DNA of 54,754 bases from Roseiflexus sp. (GTDB lineage Bacteria > Chloroflexota > Chloroflexia > Chloroflexales > Roseiflexaceae), in contig JANXAL010000124.1 in NCBI GenBank assembly GCA_025062325.1, forward strand, positions 1 to 54,754. The letters are read 5' to 3'. Under the pieces are notes generated by a model. That model was not told the DNA's origin. It did not search any database and was given only the letters and a program-made list of their open reading frames with translations. The position numbers and the translations under genes are program-made. Below, piece by piece: positions 38,274 to 47,221 of the stretch; within the stretch, counting starts at the first letter, position 1; each line of letters begins with the position of its first letter.

Positions 38274-39395
38274 ATGAATATTGCGCTCGACCTGCGCTTC
38301 GTCGATGATCATTTTCCGGGGATTGGACGCTATGCCTTCAACCTGGCATCGGCGTTCGCTACGCTCGACGCGCCGCACAGGTTCATCTTCATTGTCACGC
38401 CTGATGCTTCAGTCCGTCGCCTGGCGCTGAATACGCGCTACAATCTGACGAGTCTGCAGCGTTCACCGCAGGTGCAGGCGCTCACAGCGCCTTCCCCGTT
38501 CAGCATAGCCGGTCAGATCGCCCTGCCCGCCCTGCTGCGCCTGGCGCGCGTCGATGTATATCACTCGCCATACTATGTCTTTCCCTACCTCAGTCTTCCT
38601 TGCCCTGCTGTCGTGACGCTCTATGACATCATTCCGCGTCTCTTTCCACGTGAGTCGTCGCTTCGCGCGCGCCTGTTCTTTGACCTAGCGGTGCGCCTGG
38701 CGCTTCGCTCGGCGCAGCGGATTGTTACAGTGTCGTACTGTTCACGTGACGATATTATGCGCGTGTACCGCGTGCCTGCCTCGCGGATCGATGTGGTGTA
38801 CGGCGCTGCGGACGGACGCTTCCGTCCCGCTGAACCGGAAATCGTAGCGAGCGTGCGAGCGCGGTATCAATTGCCCGCGAAGTTTGCTCTCTGCGTGACA
38901 TCCGATAAGCCGCACAAGAACGTTGGTACTCTGGTGAAGGCGTGGCGCCTGATGGCGATCAGGTCGCAAAAAGATGCTCCCTGGCTGGTCCTGGCTGGTC
39001 ACCGCAAGCGCGGGTTGCTGACATTTGACCACCCGCGGATCCGCGACCTGGGGCCAGTTGCTGAAGCTGATCTGCCTGCACTTTACAGCAGCGCCACCCT
39101 CTTCGTGTACCCCTCGCGCTACGAGGGGTTCGGATTGCCGCCGCTGGAGGCGATGGCGTGCGGTGTGCCGGTGATCTGCAGCCGTGCTGGAAGCCTGCCT
39201 GAGGTCGTCGGTAACGCGGCTTTGCTGATCGACCCGGACGATCCGCAGGCGATGGCAGCAGCCATTGATCAGGCATTTGCCGATCCTGCATTGCGCGCCG
39301 CGCTGCGCACAGCTGGTCTCGAACGCGCGGCATCCTTCTCCTGGCAGCGTGCAGCGCAGGAGACCGTGGCGGTGTATGAGCGGGTAGGCAGGTAA
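38274..39395 (+). CDS. Glycosyltransferase family 4 protein
   Basis: 373 residues, GT-B fold. The N-terminal donor/acceptor domain begins MNIALDLRFVDDHFPGIGRYA. The C-terminal nucleotide-sugar domain has the GT4 signature YPSRYEGFGLPPLEAMACG with the EX7E motif, then PVICSRAGSLPEVVGNAALLIDPDD. It probably transfers a sugar such as mannose or glucose from a nucleotide donor in the cytoplasm; the acceptor is unknown. No transmembrane segment. Likely co-transcribed with the GH130 gene. There is no strong SD before the ATG, but the start matches the family. Confidence 0.93.
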   Translation: MNIALDLRFVDDHFPGIGRYAFNLASAFATLDAPHRFIFIVTPDASVRRLALNTRYNLTSLQRSPQVQALTAPSPFSIAGQIALPALLRLARVDVYHSPYYVFPYLSLPCPAVVTLYDIIPRLFPRESSLRARLFFDLAVRLALRSAQRIVTVSYCSRDDIMRVYRVPASRIDVVYGAADGRFRPAEPEIVASVRARYQLPAKFALCVTSDKPHKNVGTLVKAWRLMAIRSQKDAPWLVLAGHRKRGLLTFDHPRIRDLGPVAEADLPALYSSATLFVYPSRYEGFGLPPLEAMACGVPVICSRAGSLPEVVGNAALLIDPDDPQAMAAAIDQAFADPALRAALRTAGLERAASFSWQRAAQETVAVYERVGR

Positions 39396-39427
39396 GAGGC
39401 GAGAGGCGAGGGGTATCCGAAGATAGC

Positions 39428-39448
39428 GATGTTGCATAGCAACGTCGC
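39428..39448. repeat. GCAACGTCG palindromic element
   Basis: CGATGTTGC-ATA-GCAACGTCG, one mismatch in a 9-bp stem, between the glycosyltransferase and pdxH genes. Same core as the loop at 23489-23497 and the array at 53125-53196. Confidence 0.55.
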
Positions 39449-39526
39449 CCGTTGCCCGTGGAACGGGGAGGGGCGCGCCGCTGACGCGCTCGTAGACATT
39501 GCATTCTGAACGAGGTGTCGAACAAT

Positions 39527-40162
39527 ATGTCGATTGCCGATCTGCGAAAAGAATACACCCGGCACGGTTTGAGCGAGTCCGATATTGATCCTGATCCGCT
39601 GGTTCAGTTTCAGCGTTGGTTCGACCAGGCTGTCGAGTCGGGATTAATTGAACCCAACGCTATGACCCTGGCAACCGCCACGCCTGACGGCAGGCCCTCG
39701 GCGCGGATGGTGCTGCTCAAAGGAGTGGATAACGGCGGATTCGTCTTTTTCACCAACTATGAGAGCCGGAAAGGCGTAGAACTGACGATGAACCCATGGG
39801 CGGCGCTGGTATTCTATTGGCCCGAACTGGAGCGCCAAGTTCGTGTCGAAGGGCGCGTTGAGCGTATCTCTCCTGAGGAATCTGACGCCTACTTCGCTTC
39901 ACGACCGAACGGCAGTCGCATTGGAGCATGGGCATCGCGTCAGAGCAGCGTCATCGGCAGCCGCGCCGAACTGGAACAGCGCGTCGCTGAACTGGAGCGG
40001 CTGTATGCCAACCGTGAGATCCCCCGTCCACCGTTCTGGGGCGGATTCCGCGTCATCCCCGACGCTATCGAGTTCTGGCAGGGACGCCCGAATCGCCTTC
40101 ATGATCGCCTACGCTACCGGCGTGATGCTGGTCGCTGGATCATCGAACGTCTGTCGCCATAG
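39527..40162 (+). CDS. pdxH: Pyridoxamine 5'-phosphate oxidase
   Basis: 211 residues from the ATG at 39527; a GTG at 39515 is possible but lacks an SD. The sequence follows PdxH throughout: [41 protein letters not shown], the FMN-binding [26 protein letters not shown] and the C-terminal [13 protein letters not shown]. It oxidises pyridoxine or pyridoxamine 5'-phosphate to pyridoxal 5'-phosphate with FMN and oxygen, so the host meets oxygen at least at times. The PLP-dependent lyase at 33189 is a possible consumer of the cofactor, but the genes are not linked. Confidence 0.96.
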   Translation: MSIADLRKEYTRHGLSESDIDPDPLVQFQRWFDQAVESGLIEPNAMTLATATPDGRPSARMVLLKGVDNGGFVFFTNYESRKGVELTMNPWAALVFYWPELERQVRVEGRVERISPEESDAYFASRPNGSRIGAWASRQSSVIGSRAELEQRVAELERLYANREIPRPPFWGGFRVIPDAIEFWQGRPNRLHDRLRYRRDAGRWIIERLSP

Positions 40163-40380
40163 CAACCGAGCGACCTACGAACCCTATTGCGCCGGTGATC
40201 GAGAAGTCATCTTTGCTCTGTCTCTGCAGAACTAAACCCAAACACCACGTGCGGCGCGGTCGACTCGTAACACCCGCTAGTTGCAAAAAGCGCGCGCTGC
40301 GGGTATTGTTATTTCGCCCGCGCACGGCTGTTACTGACGGTTTCTTCGCCTTCATCGAACATCCCCTACACGAGCGCACG
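40163..40380. other. Spacer after pdxH without a recognisable gene
   Basis: About 220 bp between pdxH and the small convergent gene at 40381. The frames here have no SDs. No terminator or clear repeat was seen. Confidence 0.5.
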
Positions 40381-40527
40381 TCAATCGGGTGTCGGGCGGT
40401 CATTGCGGTTGCGCGGCGCTGAGATGCGCTTCATCCGCCCGCGGACGTAGCCGCCGCGAAATGCCAGCGCCACAAGAAACGCTACCAGGATGAGAATAAT
40501 GAGCGCCTCAGTCCAGCCAATGGTCAT
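40381..40527 (-). CDS. Small single-pass membrane protein (48 aa)
   Basis: The ATG at 40527 has AGCAGG just upstream. The product starts MTIGWTEALIILILVAFLVA, one strong transmembrane helix (about residues 7-23), then FRGGYVRGRMKR, a positively charged cytoplasmic segment, and a polar Arg/Asn/Pro tail ending PTPD. The layout (short periplasmic N-terminus, helix, basic end) is that of small membrane subunits; it superficially recalls TatA but lacks the FG hinge and amphipathic helix. Unknown function, transcribed alone. Confidence 0.65.
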   Translation of the reverse strand: MTIGWTEALIILILVAFLVALAFRGGYVRGRMKRISAPRNRNDRPTPD

Positions 40528-40738
40528 GGTACCTGCTTTCTAGGGTCAGGGGTTACGAGAACCGAGCACCAAGAACCATTTTGCTCTGCCTCTCACACCC
40601 TATCGCCTCTTGTCCCTTGCCTCTGGATCCGGTTTCGCTCGCCCGCGGGCAACGAGGGACACACAGCGATTGCCTGGGCGCGCCGCAGGCGTGCCTCTAC
40701 CTTTCCATACCTGAAACCTGTCGCCTCTTGCCTCTTGT
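40528..40738. other. Spacer downstream of the ABC operon
   Basis: About 210 bp with low-complexity runs (GAACCGAGCACCAAGAACC near 40558-40576; TCGCCTCTTGCCTCTTG near 40720) resembling the 24444-24487 repeats. No terminator with a T-tract was seen for the ABC operon ending at 40739. Confidence 0.5.
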
Positions 40739-41767
40739 TTATGGGCGGACGGCGTACTTTTCCATCAACTCAATCGACTCCGGCGCGCGCCAGCAGGCAA
40801 CGAAATGTCCATCGCCGTAGTCCTTGAACGGCGGCTCTTCGACCTTGCAGCGGTCAATGGCAATTGGGCAGCGGGTGTGGAAGTGACACCCTGGCGGCGG
40901 ATTGAGCGGGCTCGGTACGTCGCCTTCCAGAATGATGCGCCGCCGCTTCCGCTCGATAGACGGATCGGGAATGGGCGCAGCGGACAGGAGCGCCTGGGTG
41001 TAGGGATGCATCGGCATCGAATAGAGTTTCTTCCCCTCCGCTAGTTCCACCACCTTCCCCAGATACATCACCGCCACCCGGTCGCTGATGTGCTTTACCA
41101 CCGCCAGACCATGCGCAATGAACAGGTAGGTCAGCCCCAGGCGATGCTGGAGGTCTTCGAGCAGATTGAGCACCTGCGCCTGGATCGATACATCGAGCGC
41201 CGACACCGGCTCGTCGCACACTACGAATTCCGGCTCGACTGCTAACGCGCGTGCGATGCCAATGCGCTGGCGTTGCCCGCCTGAGAATTCGTGAGGGTAT
41301 CGATTAATGAAATATGGGTTGAGACCGACAAGTTCGAGCAGTTCCTGAACGCGCTCGCGGATGGCGGCTTTCCCCTGGCGCAGATGATGCACCGCGATCG
41401 GTTCGCCAATGATGTCGCCGACCGTCATGCGCGGGTTGAGCGACGCATAGGGGTCTTGAAAAATCATCTGCACCTTGCGGCGCATGCGTCGCAACTCTTC
41501 GCCCTTCAGTCGGGTCAGATCGATCCCCTGGAATAGCACTTCGCCCGCAGTTGGCTTGTAGAGTTGCAGAATGGCGCGTCCTGTGGTGGATTTGCCGCAA
41601 CCGCTTTCGCCGACAAGCCCCAGGGTCTCGCCACGCTTGATCGAGAACGTCACGCCGTCAACCGCTTTGATGTACCCGACGGTGCGCTTGAGAATCGTGC
41701 CCTTCGTGACCGGGAAGTACATCTTCAGGTTGCGCACCTGGATCAGATCAGTCGAAGCATCGCTCAT
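40739..41767 (-). CDS. Oligopeptide-type ABC transporter ATPase, OppF/DppF type (second pair)
   Basis: 342 residues. Walker [11 protein letters not shown]-loop [15 protein letters not shown], signature [15 protein letters not shown], Walker [15 protein letters not shown], and the oligopeptide/dipeptide transporter C-terminal domain with a Cys pattern ([14 protein letters not shown]) that may hold an iron-sulfur cluster, as in other OppD/F proteins. It pairs with the OppD-type ATPase at 41794. This is the last gene of the operon that begins with the substrate-binding protein at 49165. A D/F pair is already present upstream (42828-44898), so this is a second ATPase set. Confidence 0.94.
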   Translation of the reverse strand: MSDASTDLIQVRNLKMYFPVTKGTILKRTVGYIKAVDGVTFSIKRGETLGLVGESGCGKSTTGRAILQLYKPTAGEVLFQGIDLTRLKGEELRRMRRKVQMIFQDPYASLNPRMTVGDIIGEPIAVHHLRQGKAAIRERVQELLELVGLNPYFINRYPHEFSGGQRQRIGIARALAVEPEFVVCDEPVSALDVSIQAQVLNLLEDLQHRLGLTYLFIAHGLAVVKHISDRVAVMYLGKVVELAEGKKLYSMPMHPYTQALLSAAPIPDPSIERKRRRIILEGDVPSPLNPPPGCHFHTRCPIAIDRCKVEEPPFKDYGDGHFVACWRAPESIELMEKYAVRP

Positions 41768-41793
41768 CGCACTCGTCCCCCATCGCTGTACAG

Positions 41794-42813
41794 TTACGCT
41801 GGCGCCTCGTCGCTGGTGACGGGAAGCGGCGTTTCGAGGGTAATGTCGAACAGACAGGCGGCCTTGTGACCGGGAACGACCTCACGCAGCGGCGGGACCT
41901 GCTGGTCGCACTTGCCGGGGATGAAATAATCGCAGCGCGGGCTGAACGGGCAGATCTGCGGCAGATTGATCAGGTCTGGCGGCAGACCGCGAATCGGCGT
42001 CAACTTGCGTCCTTCTTCCTCGTCGAGGCGCGGGATCGAGCGCAGCAGCCCGATAGTGTATGGCATGCGCGGGCGGGCGAAAATCTCTTCGGTGGGACCC
42101 TCTTCCACAATCCGTCCGGCGTACATAACGATCACCCGGTCGGCCATCCCAGCGACCACCCCCAGGTCGTGGGTGATGATGATGACGGCGGTGCCGAGCT
42201 CGTGCTGCAACCGTTGAATGAGTTCCAGGATCTGCGCCTGAATGGTCACATCGAGCGCGGTCGTCGGCTCATCGGCGATCAAAAGTTCCGGGTTGCATGC
42301 CAGCGCCATCGCAATCATCACCCGCTGCCGCATACCGCCAGAGAACTGGTGCGGGTAGTCATCAATACGACGGGCAGCGCCGGGGATGCCAACCATCTGT
42401 AACAGCTCGATAGCCCGCTTGCGCGCTTCTCTGGGAGTCAGTTTCATATGAAGTTCGAGCGACTCGGTGATCTGGCGTCCGATCGTCAGCACCGGATTGA
42501 GCGAGGTCATCGGGTCCTGGAAGATCATCGCAATCCGGTTGCCGCGAATGTGGCGCATTTCTTCTTCGGTATAGTCGAGCAGGTTCTCGCCGTCGAAGAT
42601 AATCTGCCCGCCGACGATCTTCCCCGGCGGATTGGGAATCAGGCGCATAATCGAAAGCGAAGTGACGCTCTTCCCCGAACCGCTCTCGCCGACGATGCCG
42701 AGAGTCTCACCGCGATCCACGTGGAAAGAGATATTATTGACAGCTTTGACGATGCCATCCGGGGTTTTGAAATGAGTCTCAAGGTTTTTGACGACGAGCA
42801 GCGGCTGTGACAT
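41794..42813 (-). CDS. Oligopeptide-type ABC transporter ATPase, OppD/DppD type (second pair)
   Basis: The ATG at 42813 follows GGAGAG at a normal spacing. 339 residues with all ATPase motifs: GESGSGKS, Q-loop [12 protein letters not shown], signature [18 protein letters not shown], Walker [15 protein letters not shown], and the OppD C-terminal Cys region ([16 protein letters not shown]). It would form a heterodimer with the ATPase at 40739. It resembles the ATPase at 43852 along its whole length, consistent with duplication of a D/F pair. Confidence 0.94.
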   Translation of the reverse strand: MSQPLLVVKNLETHFKTPDGIVKAVNNISFHVDRGETLGIVGESGSGKSVTSLSIMRLIPNPPGKIVGGQIIFDGENLLDYTEEEMRHIRGNRIAMIFQDPMTSLNPVLTIGRQITESLELHMKLTPREARKRAIELLQMVGIPGAARRIDDYPHQFSGGMRQRVMIAMALACNPELLIADEPTTALDVTIQAQILELIQRLQHELGTAVIIITHDLGVVAGMADRVIVMYAGRIVEEGPTEEIFARPRMPYTIGLLRSIPRLDEEEGRKLTPIRGLPPDLINLPQICPFSPRCDYFIPGKCDQQVPPLREVVPGHKAACLFDITLETPLPVTSDEAPA

Positions 42814-42827
42814 AGGCGCTCTCTCCA

Positions 42828-43835
42828 TCAAGGCGAAACTTCATGGGCGAAATGGCAGGCCGACCAGTGGCCGGACGTTTTCTCCTCGAATGCCGGTTCA
42901 ACCTCGCGGCAGATCTCGCGCGCCATCCAGCAGCGCGGATGGAAGCGACACCCCTTCGGCGGGTTGATCGGGCTAGGCACATCCCCCTGCAGGATGATCC
43001 GTTCGCGCCGGATGTTCGGGTTAGGGATGGGAATGGCGGAAATCAGCGCTTTGGTGTACGGATGGAGCGGACGGCGGAAGAGTTCGGTGCGATCCGCCAG
43101 TTCAACTATCTTCCCCAGGTACATCACGCCGACACGGTTGCTGATATGCTCGACGACGCTGAGGTTGTGCGCGATGAACAGATACGTCAGCCCGAACTCT
43201 TGTTGCAGATTACGCAGCAGATTGAGCACCTGCGACTGAATCGACACATCAAGCGCCGACACTGGCTCGTCGCACACGATCAGCTTGGGGTTCATCACCA
43301 GCGCGCGCGCGATGCCGATGCGCTGCCGCTGCCCGCCGGAGAATTCGTGCGGGAAGCGTTCCATGTGGCTCGGATGCATACCCACCTTCGCCAGCACCTC
43401 ACGCACCCGCTCACGACGTTCAGCTTTGCTGCCGATGCCATGAATGGTCAACCCTTCCGCCACGCTCTCGCCAATCGTCATACGCGGGTCGAGCGAGGCA
43501 TACGGGTCCTGAAACACGATCTGCATGTCACGGCGGAGCGCCTTCAACTGACTGCCAGAGGCGGCGAGCACGTCTTTGCCCTCGAAGATCACCTCGCCAT
43601 CGGTCGCCTTTTCGAGGCGCAGGATCGTGCGTCCGGTCGTGGTCTTGCCGCACCCGCTCTCGCCAACCAGTCCGAGCGTTTCGCCGCGTTTGATCGTGAA
43701 ACTGACGCCGTCGACCGCCCGGACAATTGCGACCGTGCGGCGCAGGATTCCGCCTTTGATCGGAAAATGCTTGACCAGGTTATTGACTTCCAGCAGCGTA
43801 TCGCTCGATACGCTGCGCTGTGCTCCAGCAGCCAT
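42828..43835 (-). CDS. Oligopeptide-type ABC transporter ATPase, OppF/DppF type (first pair)
   Basis: The ATG at 43835 has AAGGAA upstream; the frame up to 43904 overlaps the previous gene without an SD. 335 residues: [16 protein letters not shown]-loop [15 protein letters not shown], signature [18 protein letters not shown], Walker [15 protein letters not shown], and a Cys-containing OppF end ([14 protein letters not shown]). Tightly packed behind the 43852 ATPase (17 bp). Confidence 0.94.
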   Translation of the reverse strand: MAAGAQRSVSSDTLLEVNNLVKHFPIKGGILRRTVAIVRAVDGVSFTIKRGETLGLVGESGCGKTTTGRTILRLEKATDGEVIFEGKDVLAASGSQLKALRRDMQIVFQDPYASLDPRMTIGESVAEGLTIHGIGSKAERRERVREVLAKVGMHPSHMERFPHEFSGGQRQRIGIARALVMNPKLIVCDEPVSALDVSIQSQVLNLLRNLQQEFGLTYLFIAHNLSVVEHISNRVGVMYLGKIVELADRTELFRRPLHPYTKALISAIPIPNPNIRRERIILQGDVPSPINPPKGCRFHPRCWMAREICREVEPAFEEKTSGHWSACHFAHEVSP

Positions 43836-43851
43836 AGAATCACGTTCCTTG

Positions 43852-44898
<1,047 letters not shown>

Positions 44899-44902
44899 TC
44901 TC

Positions 44903-45907
44903 TTACAGTTTCAGGCGCGGATCGAGCGCATCGCGCAACCCATCGCCAATAAAGTTGAACGCCAGCGAACAGAGAAAGATCGGCAGACCGGGGATGAGCG
45001 GCATCCACGGGTGATTGAACATATAACTGGTGGCGAAGCCCATCATATTGCCCCAGGTCGGCGTTGGGTCCTGCACGCCGAAGCCAAGGAAACTGATCGC
45101 CACCTCACTCACCAGCGCGCTGTTGAGACCGAGCGTAAACGCCACGATCAGCGGCGGGAAAGCGTTCGGAAAGACGTGCTTGATCAAGATCCAGGCATTC
45201 GATCCGCCAAGCGCGCGCGCCGACTCGATATACTGCATTTCGCGCACCTGGAGCGCCATGCCGCGCATCAGGCGCGCCACGCCGACCCAACCGAGCGACG
45301 CAAGCACCAGGATCAGCAGCGCCACCTGGGTCGCCTCGCGGTTAGGCACTGCCATAATCCAGGCAACCGGCCCAATGATCCAGGTCGGCAGCACGATCAG
45401 ATCAGCGTTCTGGATCATAATCGCGCTGAGAATCAGCAGGATTGGCAGATCCGGGATCGTCGCCACGAACTCCATAATCCGGCTGATGGTATTATCGACC
45501 CAACCGCCGAAGAACCCCGACAGCAAACCCAGGATGGAGCCAATAATCGCCACCAGCGTCGTGACCGAAATCGCCACCATAAGCGATACGCGCGCCGCAT
45601 AGATCACGCGGGTGAAGAAGTCGCGTCCCAAGTGGTCGGTGCCGAGGATGTGGAGTCGTCCCGTTGCCGGATCGACGCTCATCGGCGGCAGGCGGGTGCG
45701 GTTCAGCCCGATATCGTCACGCGGAAAGGGCGCAATCCATGGCGCCAGGATCGATGCACCAAAGATGATGATCAGAATAGCGAGGCTGGCCATCGCCAGG
45801 CGGTGGCGGCGAAACCGGCGAAAGACAACCGCCCACTGTCCTTCGGATCGGGGTTGCAATCGCTCGATAGCGCCAGGCGCCGCTGGCGTCGATGTCGTGG
45901 TAGCCAT
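44903..45907 (-). CDS. Oligopeptide-type ABC transporter permease (OppC/DppC)
   Basis: 334 residues. A long polar N-terminus with one helix (MASLAILIIIFGASILAPWIA) precedes the permease core of five further helices. The EAA-like loop (EYIESARALGGSNAWILIKHVFPNAFPPLIV) contacts the ATPases. The periplasmic loop LGTDHLGRDFFTRVIYAARVSL is characteristic of OppC. AGGAG precedes the ATG. It forms the channel with the OppB-type permease encoded 12 bp upstream. Confidence 0.95.
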   Translation of the reverse strand: MATTTSTPAAPGAIERLQPRSEGQWAVVFRRFRRHRLAMASLAILIIIFGASILAPWIAPFPRDDIGLNRTRLPPMSVDPATGRLHILGTDHLGRDFFTRVIYAARVSLMVAISVTTLVAIIGSILGLLSGFFGGWVDNTISRIMEFVATIPDLPILLILSAIMIQNADLIVLPTWIIGPVAWIMAVPNREATQVALLILVLASLGWVGVARLMRGMALQVREMQYIESARALGGSNAWILIKHVFPNAFPPLIVAFTLGLNSALVSEVAISFLGFGVQDPTPTWGNMMGFATSYMFNHPWMPLIPGLPIFLCSLAFNFIGDGLRDALDPRLKL

Positions 45908-45919
45908 GGGTTATGCTCC

Positions 45920-47122
45920 TCACGTGAGCCGGATGCGCGGATCGACGACGGTGTAGAGAATATCAGAGACCAGGTATCCAATCAGCACCAGAACAGTGCT
46001 GATAAACAGGATCGCCATCGCCACCGTATAATCGCTGTTACCCAGCGCATCAACCAGCAACCGCCCCATGCCGGGCCAGTTGAACACCGATTCGGTCACC
46101 GCCGCGCCCGCCACCAGCGTCGGCAGCACGCCCGCAAGCAAGGTCACAAACGGGATCAGCGCATTCCGCAGTGCATGCTTCATAATCACCGCGCGCTCCC
46201 GCACGCCCTTGGCGCGTGCCGTGCGCACATAATCCTGCCGCAGCACCTCAAGCATACTGGAGCGGATGAAGCGGCTCCAGGACGCGATATTGAAGAAGGT
46301 CAGCACTGCACACGGCATAATGAAGCGCAGCGTGCGATCCAGCGCTGAACCGGCCTGCACCGTGCCAATCCAGGGGATCGTATAATCGCGAATGCCCTGC
46401 ACGCCGCCCGACGGCAGGTATGGCAACCCGGCGTCCTTTGCCAGCACCGAAAAGACCAGGATCGCCATCACGCCCATGAAGAGGGTCGGCAGCGATGAGC
46501 CGACGAACGTGATGCCAGTCATTGCATAGTCAAACCGCGAATACTGGCGCACTGCCGAGTAGATGCCGATTGGCACGCCAATCAGAATAGCCAACAGTGT
46601 CGAAACCCCCATCAACTGGATCGTATAAGGCAGTCGGCTCATCAGCAGATCGCTGATTGGGCGGTCGCGCGCAATCTGCTGCGACAACCCAAAGTCGCCG
46701 AACAGAATGCCGCGGCTGGTGCGGCGTTCCGCCAGATCCGCCAGGGTAACGGCGCGCACGCACCCCTCCTCCCGGATCTCGACCGTGCCGTCCGGGTAGC
46801 GCAGACGCACCTGACCGGGAATCGCGCATCCCACAACGGTATCCGGCGGAATCAGGTTCACGCCGCCGATGTGAATAGGACCGGCAGGGAAGCCTGCCAG
46901 CCAGCGGGTAAAGCGGATAGGCAGATAGAGGTCAAGTTCATACCGCGCTTTCAAACGCACGATGTCTTCTTCCGTCACTCGGCGCTGCCCGGTATTCTGC
47001 ATCTGCTGCAAAAACAACAACGGCCCGCCCGGCGCAAGGTACAACAATGAATAGCCGAGCATTGCCGAAAGGATGGTGACAATCACCATCTGGATCAAGC
47101 GCCGAACGAGATATGTCGTCAT
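45920..47122 (-). CDS. Oligopeptide-type ABC transporter permease (OppB/DppB)
   Basis: 400 residues, somewhat longer than usual OppB (about 310-340). The first helix (MVIVTILSAMLGYSLLYLAPGGP) is standard. The large loop between helices 1 and 2 contains an insertion (about residues 60-140) with a Cys pair (CAIPG, EEGCV). The core ends with the EAA loop YVRTARAKGVRERAVIMKHALRNALIPFVT and the C-terminal DILYTVVDPRIRL. It pairs with the permease at 44903. A hairpin and a possible -10 box lie between it and the substrate-binding protein gene. Confidence 0.94.
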   Translation of the reverse strand: MTTYLVRRLIQMVIVTILSAMLGYSLLYLAPGGPLLFLQQMQNTGQRRVTEEDIVRLKARYELDLYLPIRFTRWLAGFPAGPIHIGGVNLIPPDTVVGCAIPGQVRLRYPDGTVEIREEGCVRAVTLADLAERRTSRGILFGDFGLSQQIARDRPISDLLMSRLPYTIQLMGVSTLLAILIGVPIGIYSAVRQYSRFDYAMTGITFVGSSLPTLFMGVMAILVFSVLAKDAGLPYLPSGGVQGIRDYTIPWIGTVQAGSALDRTLRFIMPCAVLTFFNIASWSRFIRSSMLEVLRQDYVRTARAKGVRERAVIMKHALRNALIPFVTLLAGVLPTLVAGAAVTESVFNWPGMGRLLVDALGNSDYTVAMAILFISTVLVLIGYLVSDILYTVVDPRIRLT

Positions 47123-47158
47123 TCCGTCGTTCCCGAATGCAACTTCGAATTAGGTTTA

Positions 47159-47164
47159 ATTATA
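47159..47164 (-). promoter_or_regulatory. Possible secondary -10 box before the permease genes
   Basis: A perfect TATAAT on the minus strand just after the 47173-47204 hairpin, about 37 bp before the OppB start. No good -35 box at the right distance, so this is only suggestive of an internal promoter. Confidence 0.3.
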
Positions 47165-47172
47165 GTACGAAA

Positions 47173-47204
47173 TGCGCGTGCAAGGGACCAACCCTGCACG
47201 CGCA
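47173..47204. repeat. Intercistronic hairpin after the substrate-binding protein gene
   Basis: TGCGCGTGCAAGGG (47173-47186) pairs with CCCTGCACGCGCA (47192-47204), 13 bp with one bulged A, loop ACCAA. It follows the binding-protein stop by 17 bp. Such hairpins commonly protect the 3' end of the abundant binding-protein mRNA and attenuate transcription into the permease genes. Confidence 0.7.
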
Positions 47205-47221
47205 CTCCGCTCACAGACCAG

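Noticed and set aside
40381-40527. TatA identity for the 48-residue membrane protein
   Set aside because: It lacks the Phe-Gly hinge and the amphipathic helix of TatA.
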